DNA from: an uncultured Mycobacterium sp.
GTDB lineage: Bacteria > Actinomycetota > Actinomycetes > Mycobacteriales > Mycobacteriaceae
Length of the DNA stretch: 33,646 nt
NCBI GenBank assembly: GCA_900078375.1
Contig: FLQS01000027.1
Coordinates: forward strand, 1-33,646
Direction of reading: 5' to 3'
Shown in pieces: positions 24,915-32,070 of this stretch (positions are counted from its first letter, which is position 1; the number at the start of each line of letters is the position of its first letter). The notes under the pieces were generated by a model that did no database searches, had not been told where the DNA came from, and saw only the letters and a list, made by a program, of their open reading frames with translations. The position numbers and the translations under genes were made by a program.

Positions 24915-25301
24915 TCACCCCCCAAGGCGTTTCGAGAGCTCCGGCAGCCAGGCCCGGTCTGCGGGCACCCAGTCGAGCGACTCGAGCTCGTTCGCACCGA
25001 CCCAGCGCAGCGCGCGGTGATCGTGCGGATGCAGAGTTCCGCCGGCCTGGGTGACGAGATACGCGCGCAGGATCGACGACTCCCCGACGGCGACGTCGGC
25101 GCCGAGGCGTTCACCGACGACGACGTCGACCCCGAGTTCCTCGCGGAGCTCCCGAACGAGCGCGTCGGCCTCGCTCTCCCCCGCGGCCACCTTGCCGCCG
25201 GGCAGCTCCCACAGCCCGGCGAGTTCCGGCGGGCGCTGGCGCTGGGCCACCAGAAGTGTCGCGCCGGCGATCAACGCTCCGGCGACGACGATCTGGGACA
25301 C
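24915..25301 (-). CDS. mutT2: NUDIX hydrolase MutT2 (CTP/oxidised-nucleotide pyrophosphohydrolase)
   Basis: The 128-residue protein carries a complete Nudix box at 36-58 (from GGKVAAGE to REELGV), matching GX5EX7REUXEEXGU. The MutT2 feature LAGLWELPGG precedes it. MutT2 (Rv1160) hydrolyses dCTP/5-methyl-CTP and oxidised nucleotides for genome hygiene. The start is GTG 25301; only a weak ribosome binding site is seen, and the upstream PGRS-like gene stops 10 nt before it. The P450 follows after 12 nt. In M. tuberculosis mutT2 follows pimE directly; here the PGRS-like gene and the Rv1159A-like gene lie between. Confidence 0.92.
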   Translation of the reverse strand: MSQIVVAGALIAGATLLVAQRQRPPELAGLWELPGGKVAAGESEADALVRELREELGVDVVVGERLGADVAVGESSILRAYLVTQAGGTLHPHDHRALRWVGANELESLDWVPADRAWLPELSKRLGG

Positions 25302-25311
25302 GCCAATGAGC

Positions 25312-28300
25312 TTATGCCGTGGCCGGTTTCGCCTTCACGATGGTCAGCTCGTAATCGTTGCTCTGCCACCCGTTGAGGAAAGCCCCGATCGGGACCGCCA
25401 TGTCCTTGCCGTAGCCCGGCCCGCTGTCGTTGAAGTACACCGTGCCGTTCACGAGATCGACCGCGATCACCACCGCTTCGTGGTTGGCACGGGTGTAGTT
25501 CGGTGTCGCCGACGTCCGGTACCCCGACTGGGTGCTCCAGACGGAGTCGGTGTTGATCGTGACCATCGTCGCGTTGCCCGCGGCCAGCGCAGCCGCCAGA
25601 TCATTCAGCGCGATCTGAGCATCCGCAGCGGTGGCGCCGGTAATCCTGTTGCCGGCATCGTCATAGACGCCGTACCGCTTGGTGGACGCCGTGACATTCC
25701 AGTCGGCGTTGGTGTTCATCAACTGGACCGCGTCCTTGACAGCAACGCCGTTGGCGATGTCCTCGTCGAGGTACATCCGCCGGCCTGGGTAGACGACGCT
25801 GGCGGTCGTCTTCGCCAGACCGACCATCGTCTCCTCGGTCGGCTTGGTCCCGGTGACCTGGCCGACCGCCATCGCCGTCGCCATCAGGGTGCAGTTCGAG
25901 TAGCTCTGCTTGACCCAGTAGACGTCGTTGTCGCGATTGCCGTAGTAGCCCGTGCCTGGCACCGTCACCACGATTTCGCGCTCGACGGTGTCGGGTTTGG
26001 CCACGCCCAGGCGGACCGCGATGGTGTGCAGCGCGTGCTGCAGCATGTCAAGTGCCCCAGGCAGATCCGCGGCAGTTCCGTTGTCGACGGTGATCGTGAA
26101 GCGGTCGGTGATGCCAGGGGTGACGAGCTCCGAGTTCGGCGTGTACCGGTATGTGCCCGTTGCGCTGTCGTAGGTGACCGTACCGTGGGTGGGTTGCTTG
26201 CTCACCCCGTAGGTGACGGCGTAGCCGTTGTTGCTCACCCCGTTGGCGTCCACCCGAATCGTCTTGCCGGAGCCCGACGGCAGGAACCACGTCGGTGACA
26301 ACGTGGGTGTCCGGTTGAAGAAGATGTAGGTCAGCTGGCGGGAGAGGTCGCTCCACATCGATGCCCACGTCTGCATCGGGGTGGCCGCGGCCGTCGCCGT
26401 TCGCAGCGCCATAGTGTCTTGGGCTACCGCCGCGACCGCGGCCGGCGCGCCGGGATCACCATTGGTTCCGGCAACGCCGTTGATGCCACCCATCCCGCCG
26501 GTGCCGCCGGAGGCAGTGCCGCCCCAGCCGCCGCTGGCGCCGGAGCCGGCCGCGCCGCCGTCACCACCGCCTTGGCCACCATTTCCGCCGTTGCCGCCGT
26601 TCCCGCCGATGGCGCCCTTGCCCCCGTTGAAACCGTTACCGCCCGACCCGGCCGCGCCAGCCGAACCGCCGTCACCGCCGTCACCGCCGCCGGTGCCACC
26701 CTGGCCACCGTTGCCGCCGTAACCACCGTTGCCGCCGTCACCGCCTGTTCCGCTGGTGAAACCGGCCAGGCCACCCCGACCGCCGGCACCGCCATTGCCG
26801 CCACGGCCACCGGCGGCGTTCGCACCGCCGGCACCGCCGTCGCCGCCAGTGCCGCCGTAGCCGGCGAGGCCGCCATTGCCGTCGGGATCATTGGTATAAC
26901 CGCCGGCCGAGCCGACGCCGCCGTTGCCGCCTCGGCCGCCTGCGCCGCTGCGACCGTTGGCCCCATTCGCTGCAATGACGAAGAGGTAGCGGCCGACTCC
27001 CCCGGCGCCACCGTTGGCGCCACCGGCACCGCCGAACCCGCCGTCGCCGCCATTGCCGCCGGCCGCGCCGTCGCCGTCGTCGACGTAGCCCGGCCATCTG
27101 GCGTTACCGCCCTGGCCACCCTGGCCGCCCTGGCCGCCGATGCCGCCGTCACCGCCGCTGCCAAAGACGAAGCTGCCGTCGCCACCGTCGCCGCCTTTAC
27201 CGCCCGGTCCGCCGTCGCCACCCGTCCCACCGTCGACATTGGGACCGACCACCGGGCTGGTGCCGGGCACGCCGGTCTGGCCCGCGCCACCGTTGCCGCC
27301 GGTGCCACCTTGGCCAAAGACCGACAAGAGCCCGACGTTGCCGCCGGTGCCGCCGTCGCCGCCGCCGAACCCGCCGGCCCCGCCCGCACCGCCGTTGCCC
27401 GACCACAGTCCACCGGTACCGCCATGTCCGCCGTCGCCGCCGTGATCGCCGGTGGCGCCGTAGAACGGACTGGTTCCGCCGGCCCCGCCGGCGCCGCCGC
27501 TGGCGAAGATCGAGAACAGTCCCCCGCTACCGCCGTCGCCGCCCTTGCCGCCGTTGGTGGACGCTCCACCAGTTCCACCGGCGCCCGCGTAGCCCCACAC
27601 CGACATCAGCCCGGTGTTGCCACCGTGGCCGCCGTCACCGCCGGTGGCGCCGAACGGAATCGCGTTGCCGCCCTTGCCCGCAGCACCGCCGTTGCCCAGA
27701 TACAGACCACCACTACCGCCGTTGCCGCCCTGACCACCGCTGCTGTTGATCTCGGCCTCACCGGCCAGGACACCACCCGCGCCGCCCTTGCCGCCATTGC
27801 CGAACATGCCGGCCGAGCCGCCGTTGCCACCCGCGGTGCCCTGCGCGAACGCCTCGCCACCGGCTCCACCGGCGCCGCCGTTGCCGGCGATCAGGCCGCC
27901 ATTGCCGCCCCGGCCGCCTTTCCCGGCCTCGGCTCCCTCGCCACCGGCACCGCCGTTGCCGAACCAGCCCGCCGCGCCGCCGTTGCCGCCGTTGAACCCG
28001 GCACCGCCATCGCCGAAGATCCCGCCGTTGCCGCCCTTGCAGTCGCTCACCCCGATACACGTGTCGGCCGTCCACGAGTAGCCGTTGCCGGCGATGATTC
28101 CGGCATTGGGATGCGCGGCGGTCCCGTTACTGATGAAGAAGCTGACGACGTCCGCAGGGGTCGGCAAGGCCGGCACCGCAGCCGCCCTGGGCGCGGCGGT
28201 CCGCGCCGCGGCGGCCGATTTGGTCACCGGCTTGGACGACTTCGACGCGGCCGGCGGCTTCGGGCGAACGGTCGGCCGGTGCTGGCCAGTGGATTTTGTG

Positions 28301-28512
28301 CTGCTGGACGTGCTCGGGCCGTTCGTGCCGGCCGATCCGGCCGTGTCGGCCGACGCCGTCGCGGGCATCGAGGCCAGTGCGGCGCCGATGCCGAGGGCTA
28401 TCGCGGATGCGCCGAGCCAGCCGCCAAACTCCACGGGAAGTACCCGGAGCCAGGAAGACCGCCGCACTTCGTGACGGCTGTCGGTGATCGTAGACATGGC
28501 AAAGGAAGTCAT
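25312..28512 (-). CDS. PGRS-like glycine-repeat protein with Ig/cadherin-like module and C39-like cysteine peptidase domain
   Basis: The protein has 1066 residues in five parts. (a) A signal-type N-terminus, not a PE domain, with a hydrophobic run and ASA-D boundary (residues about 25-55). (b) A Ser/Thr/Lys/Ala-rich linker (55-120). (c) About 530 residues of GGxGGx/GGNGG repeats (about 159-690). (d) A beta module (about 735-855) with QPTHGTVTYDSATGTYRYTPN and ITDRFTITVDNG, as in VCBS/cadherin-like Ig repeats. (e) A C-terminal domain (855-1060) resembling papain-like C39 peptidases: Gln869 and Cys874 (VKQSYSNCTLMATAMA), His1011 (NHEAVVIAVDL) and Asn1028/Asp1029 (VYFNDSG). The ATG at 28512 has GGGGG six bases upstream. 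Activity is unproven. mutT2 begins 10 nt after its stop. Confidence 0.85.
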   Translation of the reverse strand: MTSFAMSTITDSRHEVRRSSWLRVLPVEFGGWLGASAIALGIGAALASMPATASADTAGSAGTNGPSTSSSTKSTGQHRPTVRPKPPAASKSSKPVTKSAAAARTAAPRAAAVPALPTPADVVSFFISNGTAAHPNAGIIAGNGYSWTADTCIGVSDCKGGNGGIFGDGGAGFNGGNGGAAGWFGNGGAGGEGAEAGKGGRGGNGGLIAGNGGAGGAGGEAFAQGTAGGNGGSAGMFGNGGKGGAGGVLAGEAEINSSGGQGGNGGSGGLYLGNGGAAGKGGNAIPFGATGGDGGHGGNTGLMSVWGYAGAGGTGGASTNGGKGGDGGSGGLFSIFASGGAGGAGGTSPFYGATGDHGGDGGHGGTGGLWSGNGGAGGAGGFGGGDGGTGGNVGLLSVFGQGGTGGNGGAGQTGVPGTSPVVGPNVDGGTGGDGGPGGKGGDGGDGSFVFGSGGDGGIGGQGGQGGQGGNARWPGYVDDGDGAAGGNGGDGGFGGAGGANGGAGGVGRYLFVIAANGANGRSGAGGRGGNGGVGSAGGYTNDPDGNGGLAGYGGTGGDGGAGGANAAGGRGGNGGAGGRGGLAGFTSGTGGDGGNGGYGGNGGQGGTGGGDGGDGGSAGAAGSGGNGFNGGKGAIGGNGGNGGNGGQGGGDGGAAGSGASGGWGGTASGGTGGMGGINGVAGTNGDPGAPAAVAAVAQDTMALRTATAAATPMQTWASMWSDLSRQLTYIFFNRTPTLSPTWFLPSGSGKTIRVDANGVSNNGYAVTYGVSKQPTHGTVTYDSATGTYRYTPNSELVTPGITDRFTITVDNGTAADLPGALDMLQHALHTIAVRLGVAKPDTVEREIVVTVPGTGYYGNRDNDVYWVKQSYSNCTLMATAMAVGQVTGTKPTEETMVGLAKTTASVVYPGRRMYLDEDIANGVAVKDAVQLMNTNADWNVTASTKRYGVYDDAGNRITGATAADAQIALNDLAAALAAGNATMVTINTDSVWSTQSGYRTSATPNYTRANHEAVVIAVDLVNGTVYFNDSGPGYGKDMAVPIGAFLNGWQSNDYELTIVKAKPATA
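26443..28038 (-). repeat. PGRS-type GGxGGx repeat block
   Basis: About 530 consecutive codons encode mostly GGN, GGA, GGD, GGT and related Gly triplets, giving a very GC-rich, self-similar stretch. Sub-blocks recur, such as GLxSVFGxGGxGGxGG and FGATGGDGGHGG. The opposite strand is also open for about 700 codons because of the repeat; I treat that as a shadow. Confidence 0.9.
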
Positions 28513-28690
28513 CAGCGCCCCCGAAGTTGATGTGCGAATTGCCCAGGTACCGTCCCGCTTCTTGAGACGGAGCTGTCGAGCAACGCTGGCAACCTAACAC
28601 CACCGTGGCAAACAATTCCCGAATTTGAGACAGATGTCCCGGTTCCTTCTTGGTCTTCCGCTCGGCCCCCCGCGGGAGAAGACTTGCACC

Positions 28691-28975
28691 ATGCCGCTAA
28701 CCGATGAAGAGATTGATTCCGCCATCAAGAATCTCGACGGCTGGGAGCATGCCGACGGTGCCCTGCGTCGCTCAGTGAAATTCCCGGCGTTCCTCGACGG
28801 CATCGACGCCGTCCGCCGCGTCGCCGAGCACGCCGAAGCCAAGGACCATCACCCCGACATCGATATTCGCTGGCGGACAGTCATTTTCGCCCTAGTTACG
28901 CATTCCGCGGGTGGGATCACCGACAAGGATGTGGAGATGGCGTCCGATATCAACGAGATTGTCGGCGACCGCTAG
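28691..28975 (+). CDS. Pterin-4-alpha-carbinolamine dehydratase family protein (Rv1159A-like)
   Basis: The 94-residue protein is of the PCD/DCoH family, which dehydrates 4a-hydroxytetrahydropterins or acts as a small binding partner. It has the active-site motif EAKDHHPDIDIRWRTV (His53-His54-Pro55), His71 and GGITDKDVEMA. No pterin-dependent hydroxylase is seen nearby. The start is ATG 28691, with GGGAGAAG about ten bases upstream. It matches the Rv1159A position next to pimE. Its last 26 bases overlap the 3' end of convergent pimE. Confidence 0.88.
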   Translation: MPLTDEEIDSAIKNLDGWEHADGALRRSVKFPAFLDGIDAVRRVAEHAEAKDHHPDIDIRWRTVIFALVTHSAGGITDKDVEMASDINEIVGDR

Positions 28976-30140
28976 CCGCGATCCAGGCCAGCGTCGCCAG
29001 CGTTGCCACGATGTAGATCAGACCCGGCCAGGCGAGATACCAGGGCCGGCTGATCTGCCAGATCGTCGGCTGAGCGAAGCTCAGCAGCCACGGCACCCCG
29101 ACCAGCGTCAGCACCAGCCAGCCCCACCCCAGCAACCGGGCGCCCGCCCGGCCCCGCCACGGCCCGTGCATGAGCCAGATCATCAGCGGAAGCAACCACA
29201 CCCAGTGGTGGGTCCACGAGATCGGTGAGACCAGTAGGCCGAACAGCTGCACCACCAACAACAAGCCCAGCCGGTCGCCGTCCAGCGCACGCCAGGCTAG
29301 CAACGCCAGCACCGCCGTCACCGCGATCCCGGCCAACACGATCGGTCCGTAGCCGGCGTCGTGTCCGACGATGCGCGAAATCGCGCCCCGCCAGGACTGA
29401 TTGAACGAGGTTCCGATCGGTCCGACACGACCGGCGTCACCGAGCAGATCGGTGAAATAGAAGCGCGCCTGCTGACCGATCACCGCAACGGACAGACCGA
29501 CGGTCGCAAAGAACGCGATCGCCGAGAAGGCCGCTGAGCCCCAGCGGCGCACACCGAGGAAGTACAGCCCCGTGATGGCCGGGGTCAGCTTGATCCCGGC
29601 TGCGATCCCCACCAGCAGACCCGACAGCCACCACCGACTGCTGTAGGCGGCGTACAGGACAGCCAACACCAGGATCACGTTGATCTGGCCGTAGTCGAAG
29701 TTACTGCGCAGCGGTTCGATCCAGATGCCGACGGCAGTCCACTGCATCGCGACGCGGTGGCCTTGCCAGGCCGGCACGCCGAGTAGCCGCTGGCTGACCC
29801 TGACCACGCCATAGAGCGCGGCGATGATGCCGAGCTGCCAGCAGAAGGCGACCAGCCCGAACGGCAGCAGGTGCAGGGGGTAGAACACCAGCGCCGCAAA
29901 GGGCGGATAGGTGAACGGCAGCGGGAAGTCGGGCGTCTGGTCGGCGTAGACGTAGGAGTACAGCGTGCCGGGGTGATCCAGCGCGGTTGCGCCGCCGAGA
30001 TAGACGTGCAGGTCGACGAAGTTGGCGCCGTTGGGCACGAGGTAGGTCCAGGCCAGGCGGGCAGCCACACTGACGACCAGCAACACCGGAGCCAGCCAGG
30101 CTGGCCGCGCCGCCAAGGCCGGAGAAGCCGGGGTGTCCAC
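28950..30140 (-). CDS. pimE: Polyprenol-phosphate-mannose-dependent alpha-1,2-mannosyltransferase PimE
   Basis: PimE (GT-C fold, GT87 family) adds the fifth mannose to AcPIM4 to form AcPIM5 toward polar PIMs, at the plasma membrane. The catalytic-aspartate loop NFVDLHVYLGG follows the first helix. Further blocks are LPFTYPPFAALVFYP, IEPLRSNFDYGQINVIL, GIKLTPAITGLYF, ATSFNQSW-type GTSFNQSWRGAISRI, ISWTHHWVWLLPLMIW and FAQPTIWQISRPWYLAW. About ten membrane helices are present. The listed start, GTG 30140, has TACAGT at -12 to -7, a leaderless arrangement, giving 396 aa; ATG 30200 (416 aa) or 30194 are alternatives. It shares function with lpqW in the same window. Confidence 0.93.
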   Translation of the reverse strand: MDTPASPALAARPAWLAPVLLVVSVAARLAWTYLVPNGANFVDLHVYLGGATALDHPGTLYSYVYADQTPDFPLPFTYPPFAALVFYPLHLLPFGLVAFCWQLGIIAALYGVVRVSQRLLGVPAWQGHRVAMQWTAVGIWIEPLRSNFDYGQINVILVLAVLYAAYSSRWWLSGLLVGIAAGIKLTPAITGLYFLGVRRWGSAAFSAIAFFATVGLSVAVIGQQARFYFTDLLGDAGRVGPIGTSFNQSWRGAISRIVGHDAGYGPIVLAGIAVTAVLALLAWRALDGDRLGLLLVVQLFGLLVSPISWTHHWVWLLPLMIWLMHGPWRGRAGARLLGWGWLVLTLVGVPWLLSFAQPTIWQISRPWYLAWPGLIYIVATLATLAWIAASGRRQSR

Positions 30141-30146
30141 CGTGCG

Positions 30147-30152
30147 ACTGTA
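30147..30152 (-). promoter_or_regulatory. Candidate -10 element for leaderless pimE
   Basis: On the minus strand TACAGT (TANNNT pattern) lies at -12 to -7 from GTG 30140, as expected if transcription starts on that codon. It supports the shorter PimE start, but such matches also occur by chance. Confidence 0.35.
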
Positions 30153-30240
30153 GCGACGGATGCTGCCGACTCCACGATTTCGGACGCCCCGCATCACCAT
30201 CGGCCATCACTGCCGTAACGGTTGAATAAACACCACACGT

Positions 30241-30263
30241 GTCACTTGAGTAACTCTAGTAAC
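30241..30263 (+). promoter_or_regulatory. Three direct GTNAC repeats with 9-bp spacing
   Basis: GTCAC (30241), GTAAC (30250) and GTAAC (30259) repeat every 9 bp, ending 45 bp before the ATG at 30309. A fourth GTAAC is at 30215. GTAAC repeats are known for MtrA, but the spacing differs from that factor's usual sites. The palindrome ACACGTGT (30235-30242) adjoins them. Confidence 0.35.
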
Positions 30264-30308
30264 GGACTACCTTCGGGATCAGACCTGCACTCGAGGATTG
30301 GGATAACC

Positions 30309-30914
30309 ATGCCAAGTATTTCAAAGCTGTTCGCCGCCAATGTGATTGGCGCTGCCGGGCTGTGCTCGGTCGCGCTCGCCCTCAGCCCCTCCGCCGCCGC
30401 GGACCCCGGGGTCTCGCCCGCCGTTCCCGGCGTGCCCGGGCTCAGCATGCTGGAGCAATTCGCCACGAACCCGGCCAGTGCCGCGGCGCTGCTGCAGACC
30501 GCCGCGACCGCACTCAGCGGTGCGGGAGGTCTGACCGGCGCGCCGTCGACGCTGCCGGTCTCGCCGATCGGCGGTGCGCCGGCCACATTGCCGGTCTCGC
30601 CGATCGCCGGCGCACCGGCGACCGCCCCGGCCGCCAGCCCCATTCCCGGCGGCAGCATCACCGCACCGCTGATTCCGCTGCTCAACCAGCTCGGCATGCC
30701 CGGTGACCTGGCCAGCCTGACGCCGTCGAACATGCCGTTCCCGGTCAAGGTCGGCGACAGCCTGGCCGTCGGCGCGCCGGCTCCGGTAGCCCCCGTGTCC
30801 ACCGGGGTCGCCGGACCGGCCGGGGTCCCCCCGGCCACCAGCCCGGCGATCGCGCCGACCACCCCGGGTGGGGCTGGCCTCGGCCAGCTGCTGCCGCTGT
30901 CCGCGCTGCCCTGA
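30309..30914 (+). CDS. Secreted Ala/Pro-rich protein (Rv1158c-like)
   Basis: The 201-residue product has a clear Sec-type signal peptide ending near AAADPG (hydrophobic VIGAAGLCSVALALSPSAAA). The mature part is low-complexity Ala/Pro/Gly, including two near-identical 12-residue units APSTLPVSPIGG / APATLPVSPIAG and a third degenerate one. ATG 30309 is chosen; GAGGATTGGGA precedes it. Together with the next gene it occupies the place of Rv1158c and Rv1157c beside pimE and is divergent from pimE. It is exported, probably cell-wall or matrix associated; the function is unknown. Confidence 0.8.
   Translation: MPSISKLFAANVIGAAGLCSVALALSPSAAADPGVSPAVPGVPGLSMLEQFATNPASAAALLQTAATALSGAGGLTGAPSTLPVSPIGGAPATLPVSPIAGAPATAPAASPIPGGSITAPLIPLLNQLGMPGDLASLTPSNMPFPVKVGDSLAVGAPAPVAPVSTGVAGPAGVPPATSPAIAPTTPGGAGLGQLLPLSALP
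30540..30653 (+). repeat. 36-bp tandem units within the Rv1158c-like gene
   Basis: Units at 30540-30575 and 30576-30611 share most bases, including GCCGGTCTCGCCGATC. A third, diverged unit (30612-30653) follows. They encode the APxTLPVSPIxG repeats. Confidence 0.7.
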
Positions 30915-30943
30915 CCAACCACTACCCGATGAGGGAGTTCACC

Positions 30944-32014
30944 GTGCCGCAGATCGCCAAGACGGCTCTTCTGCTGACCGCCGCCGCGCTCGTGGCCGCG
31001 ACCAACCTGGCGTTCAGCCCGGTCGCGGCCGCGGACCCGGCCATCCCGCTGGATCCCGGCCAGCTGCCCGGCCTCGACGCCATGCAGATGCTCGGCCCGG
31101 TCGTCCAGCAGGCCGCGGGGAACCCCTCATCGGCGCAGTCGCTGCTGCTCGCGGCGGCTTCACAACTCGCTGGTGGTGCCACCACGCCGGGCGGCTCGGC
31201 GGCACTGGCCCAGCAGGTCACCAAGTTCGTGCAGGAGGGCGGGGCCGCTGGCCCCTCGGCCGCACTGCCTTCGTCGGCTCCCCCCGCCGCCCAGGCCCTG
31301 AGTGGCATCGCGCACGGCACCGCGCCGCTGCTGACGCCCGGCCCCGGCAACGGTCCCGTCCCCCTGCCTGAACACCTCCCCGATGGCGGCGCACCCAGCT
31401 CGATCTTCGGCACCGAAGCACATCTGCCGACCGGGATCGACCCGGCGCACGCCGTCGGCCCCGTTCCTGACGCACTGCCCGAGGTGCCCACCCCGGTGCA
31501 GGTGGTGACTCCGGGCGCCACACCGGGCGCCACGCCGGTCGGCAACTCGATCAACGTCGCGACGCCGAACCCCGCGCCCGCGGCTGCCCCGAACTACGAC
31601 CCGGCGGCGCCGCCCACCCAGGACTTCATGTACCCGTCGATCAGCAACGGCTGCCTGAAGGACGGCGGCAACGTGATCGCGACCGCGATTTCGGTCGCCG
31701 GGCCGGCGAAGATCCCCACGCCGGGACCGGTCGCCGGGCAGACCGCCTACGTGTTCACCGCCGTCGGCACGCCGGCGCCGGCCGCCGAGCAGAAGCTCCC
31801 GCTGAACGTCACGTGGGTCAACCTGACCACCGGCAAGTCCGGCAGCGCCACGCTCAAGCCCAATCCCGAGATGAACGCGGCGGGGCCGACCACGTTGATG
31901 GCCATCGCCGACACCGGCTCGGGCAGCATCATGTCGACGATCTTCGGCCAGGTGACCACTGTGGACAAGCAGTGCACCTTCATGCCGACAATCGGTTCGA
32001 CCGTCGTGCCCTGA
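30944..32014 (+). CDS. Secreted Ala/Pro-rich protein with Cys-containing C-terminal domain (Rv1157c-like)
   Basis: The 356-residue exported protein begins with a signal peptide (LLLTAAALVAATNLAFSPVAAADP), continues with a long Pro/Ala/Gly-rich mid region and ends with a structured beta-rich domain (about the last 140 residues) with two cysteines (SNGCLKDGG and DKQCTFMP) likely to form a disulfide. The mature start LDPGQLPGLDAMQMLGPVVQQAAGNPSSA is similar in plan to its upstream neighbour (MLEQFATNPASAAALL), so the two may be paralogues. GTG 30944 is preferred over ATG 30929 because AGGGAG lies six bases before it. It follows the first gene by 29 nt, so co-transcription is likely. Function unknown. 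Confidence 0.8.
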   Translation: MPQIAKTALLLTAAALVAATNLAFSPVAAADPAIPLDPGQLPGLDAMQMLGPVVQQAAGNPSSAQSLLLAAASQLAGGATTPGGSAALAQQVTKFVQEGGAAGPSAALPSSAPPAAQALSGIAHGTAPLLTPGPGNGPVPLPEHLPDGGAPSSIFGTEAHLPTGIDPAHAVGPVPDALPEVPTPVQVVTPGATPGATPVGNSINVATPNPAPAAAPNYDPAAPPTQDFMYPSISNGCLKDGGNVIATAISVAGPAKIPTPGPVAGQTAYVFTAVGTPAPAAEQKLPLNVTWVNLTTGKSGSATLKPNPEMNAAGPTTLMAIADTGSGSIMSTIFGQVTTVDKQCTFMPTIGSTVVP

Positions 32015-32030
32015 GGCTCGAAAAGCCGCG

Positions 32031-32062
32031 CTAGGGTTGGGAAATCGAAATCCCAACCCTAG
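32031..32062 (+). terminator. Perfect 12-bp inverted repeat just before the acyltransferase start
   Basis: CTAGGGTTGGGA (32031-32042), an 8-base loop and TCCCAACCCTAG (32051-32062) form a perfect stem. A smaller hairpin GGCT-CGAAA-AGCC lies just upstream, after the stop at 32014. No T-tract follows. The stem ends on the first bases of AGGTGGG, the only Shine-Dalgarno candidate for ATG 32071. It could be a terminator, an operator, or an RNA lid on that site. Confidence 0.55.
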
Positions 32063-32070
32063 GTGGGTTC

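Noticed and set aside
26443..28038. CRISPR-like repetitive DNA
   Set aside because: The periodicity is codon-based, with no constant direct repeats and unique spacers; it encodes glycine repeats.
25312..28512. Classic PE_PGRS protein
   Set aside because: The N-terminus has no PE domain; it is a signal-like hydrophobic segment after a basic start.
26419..28530. Long plus-strand open frame of about 700 codons opposite the PGRS block
   Set aside because: It is a by-product of the GGN repeat on the other strand; it has no start signal, domain or natural composition.
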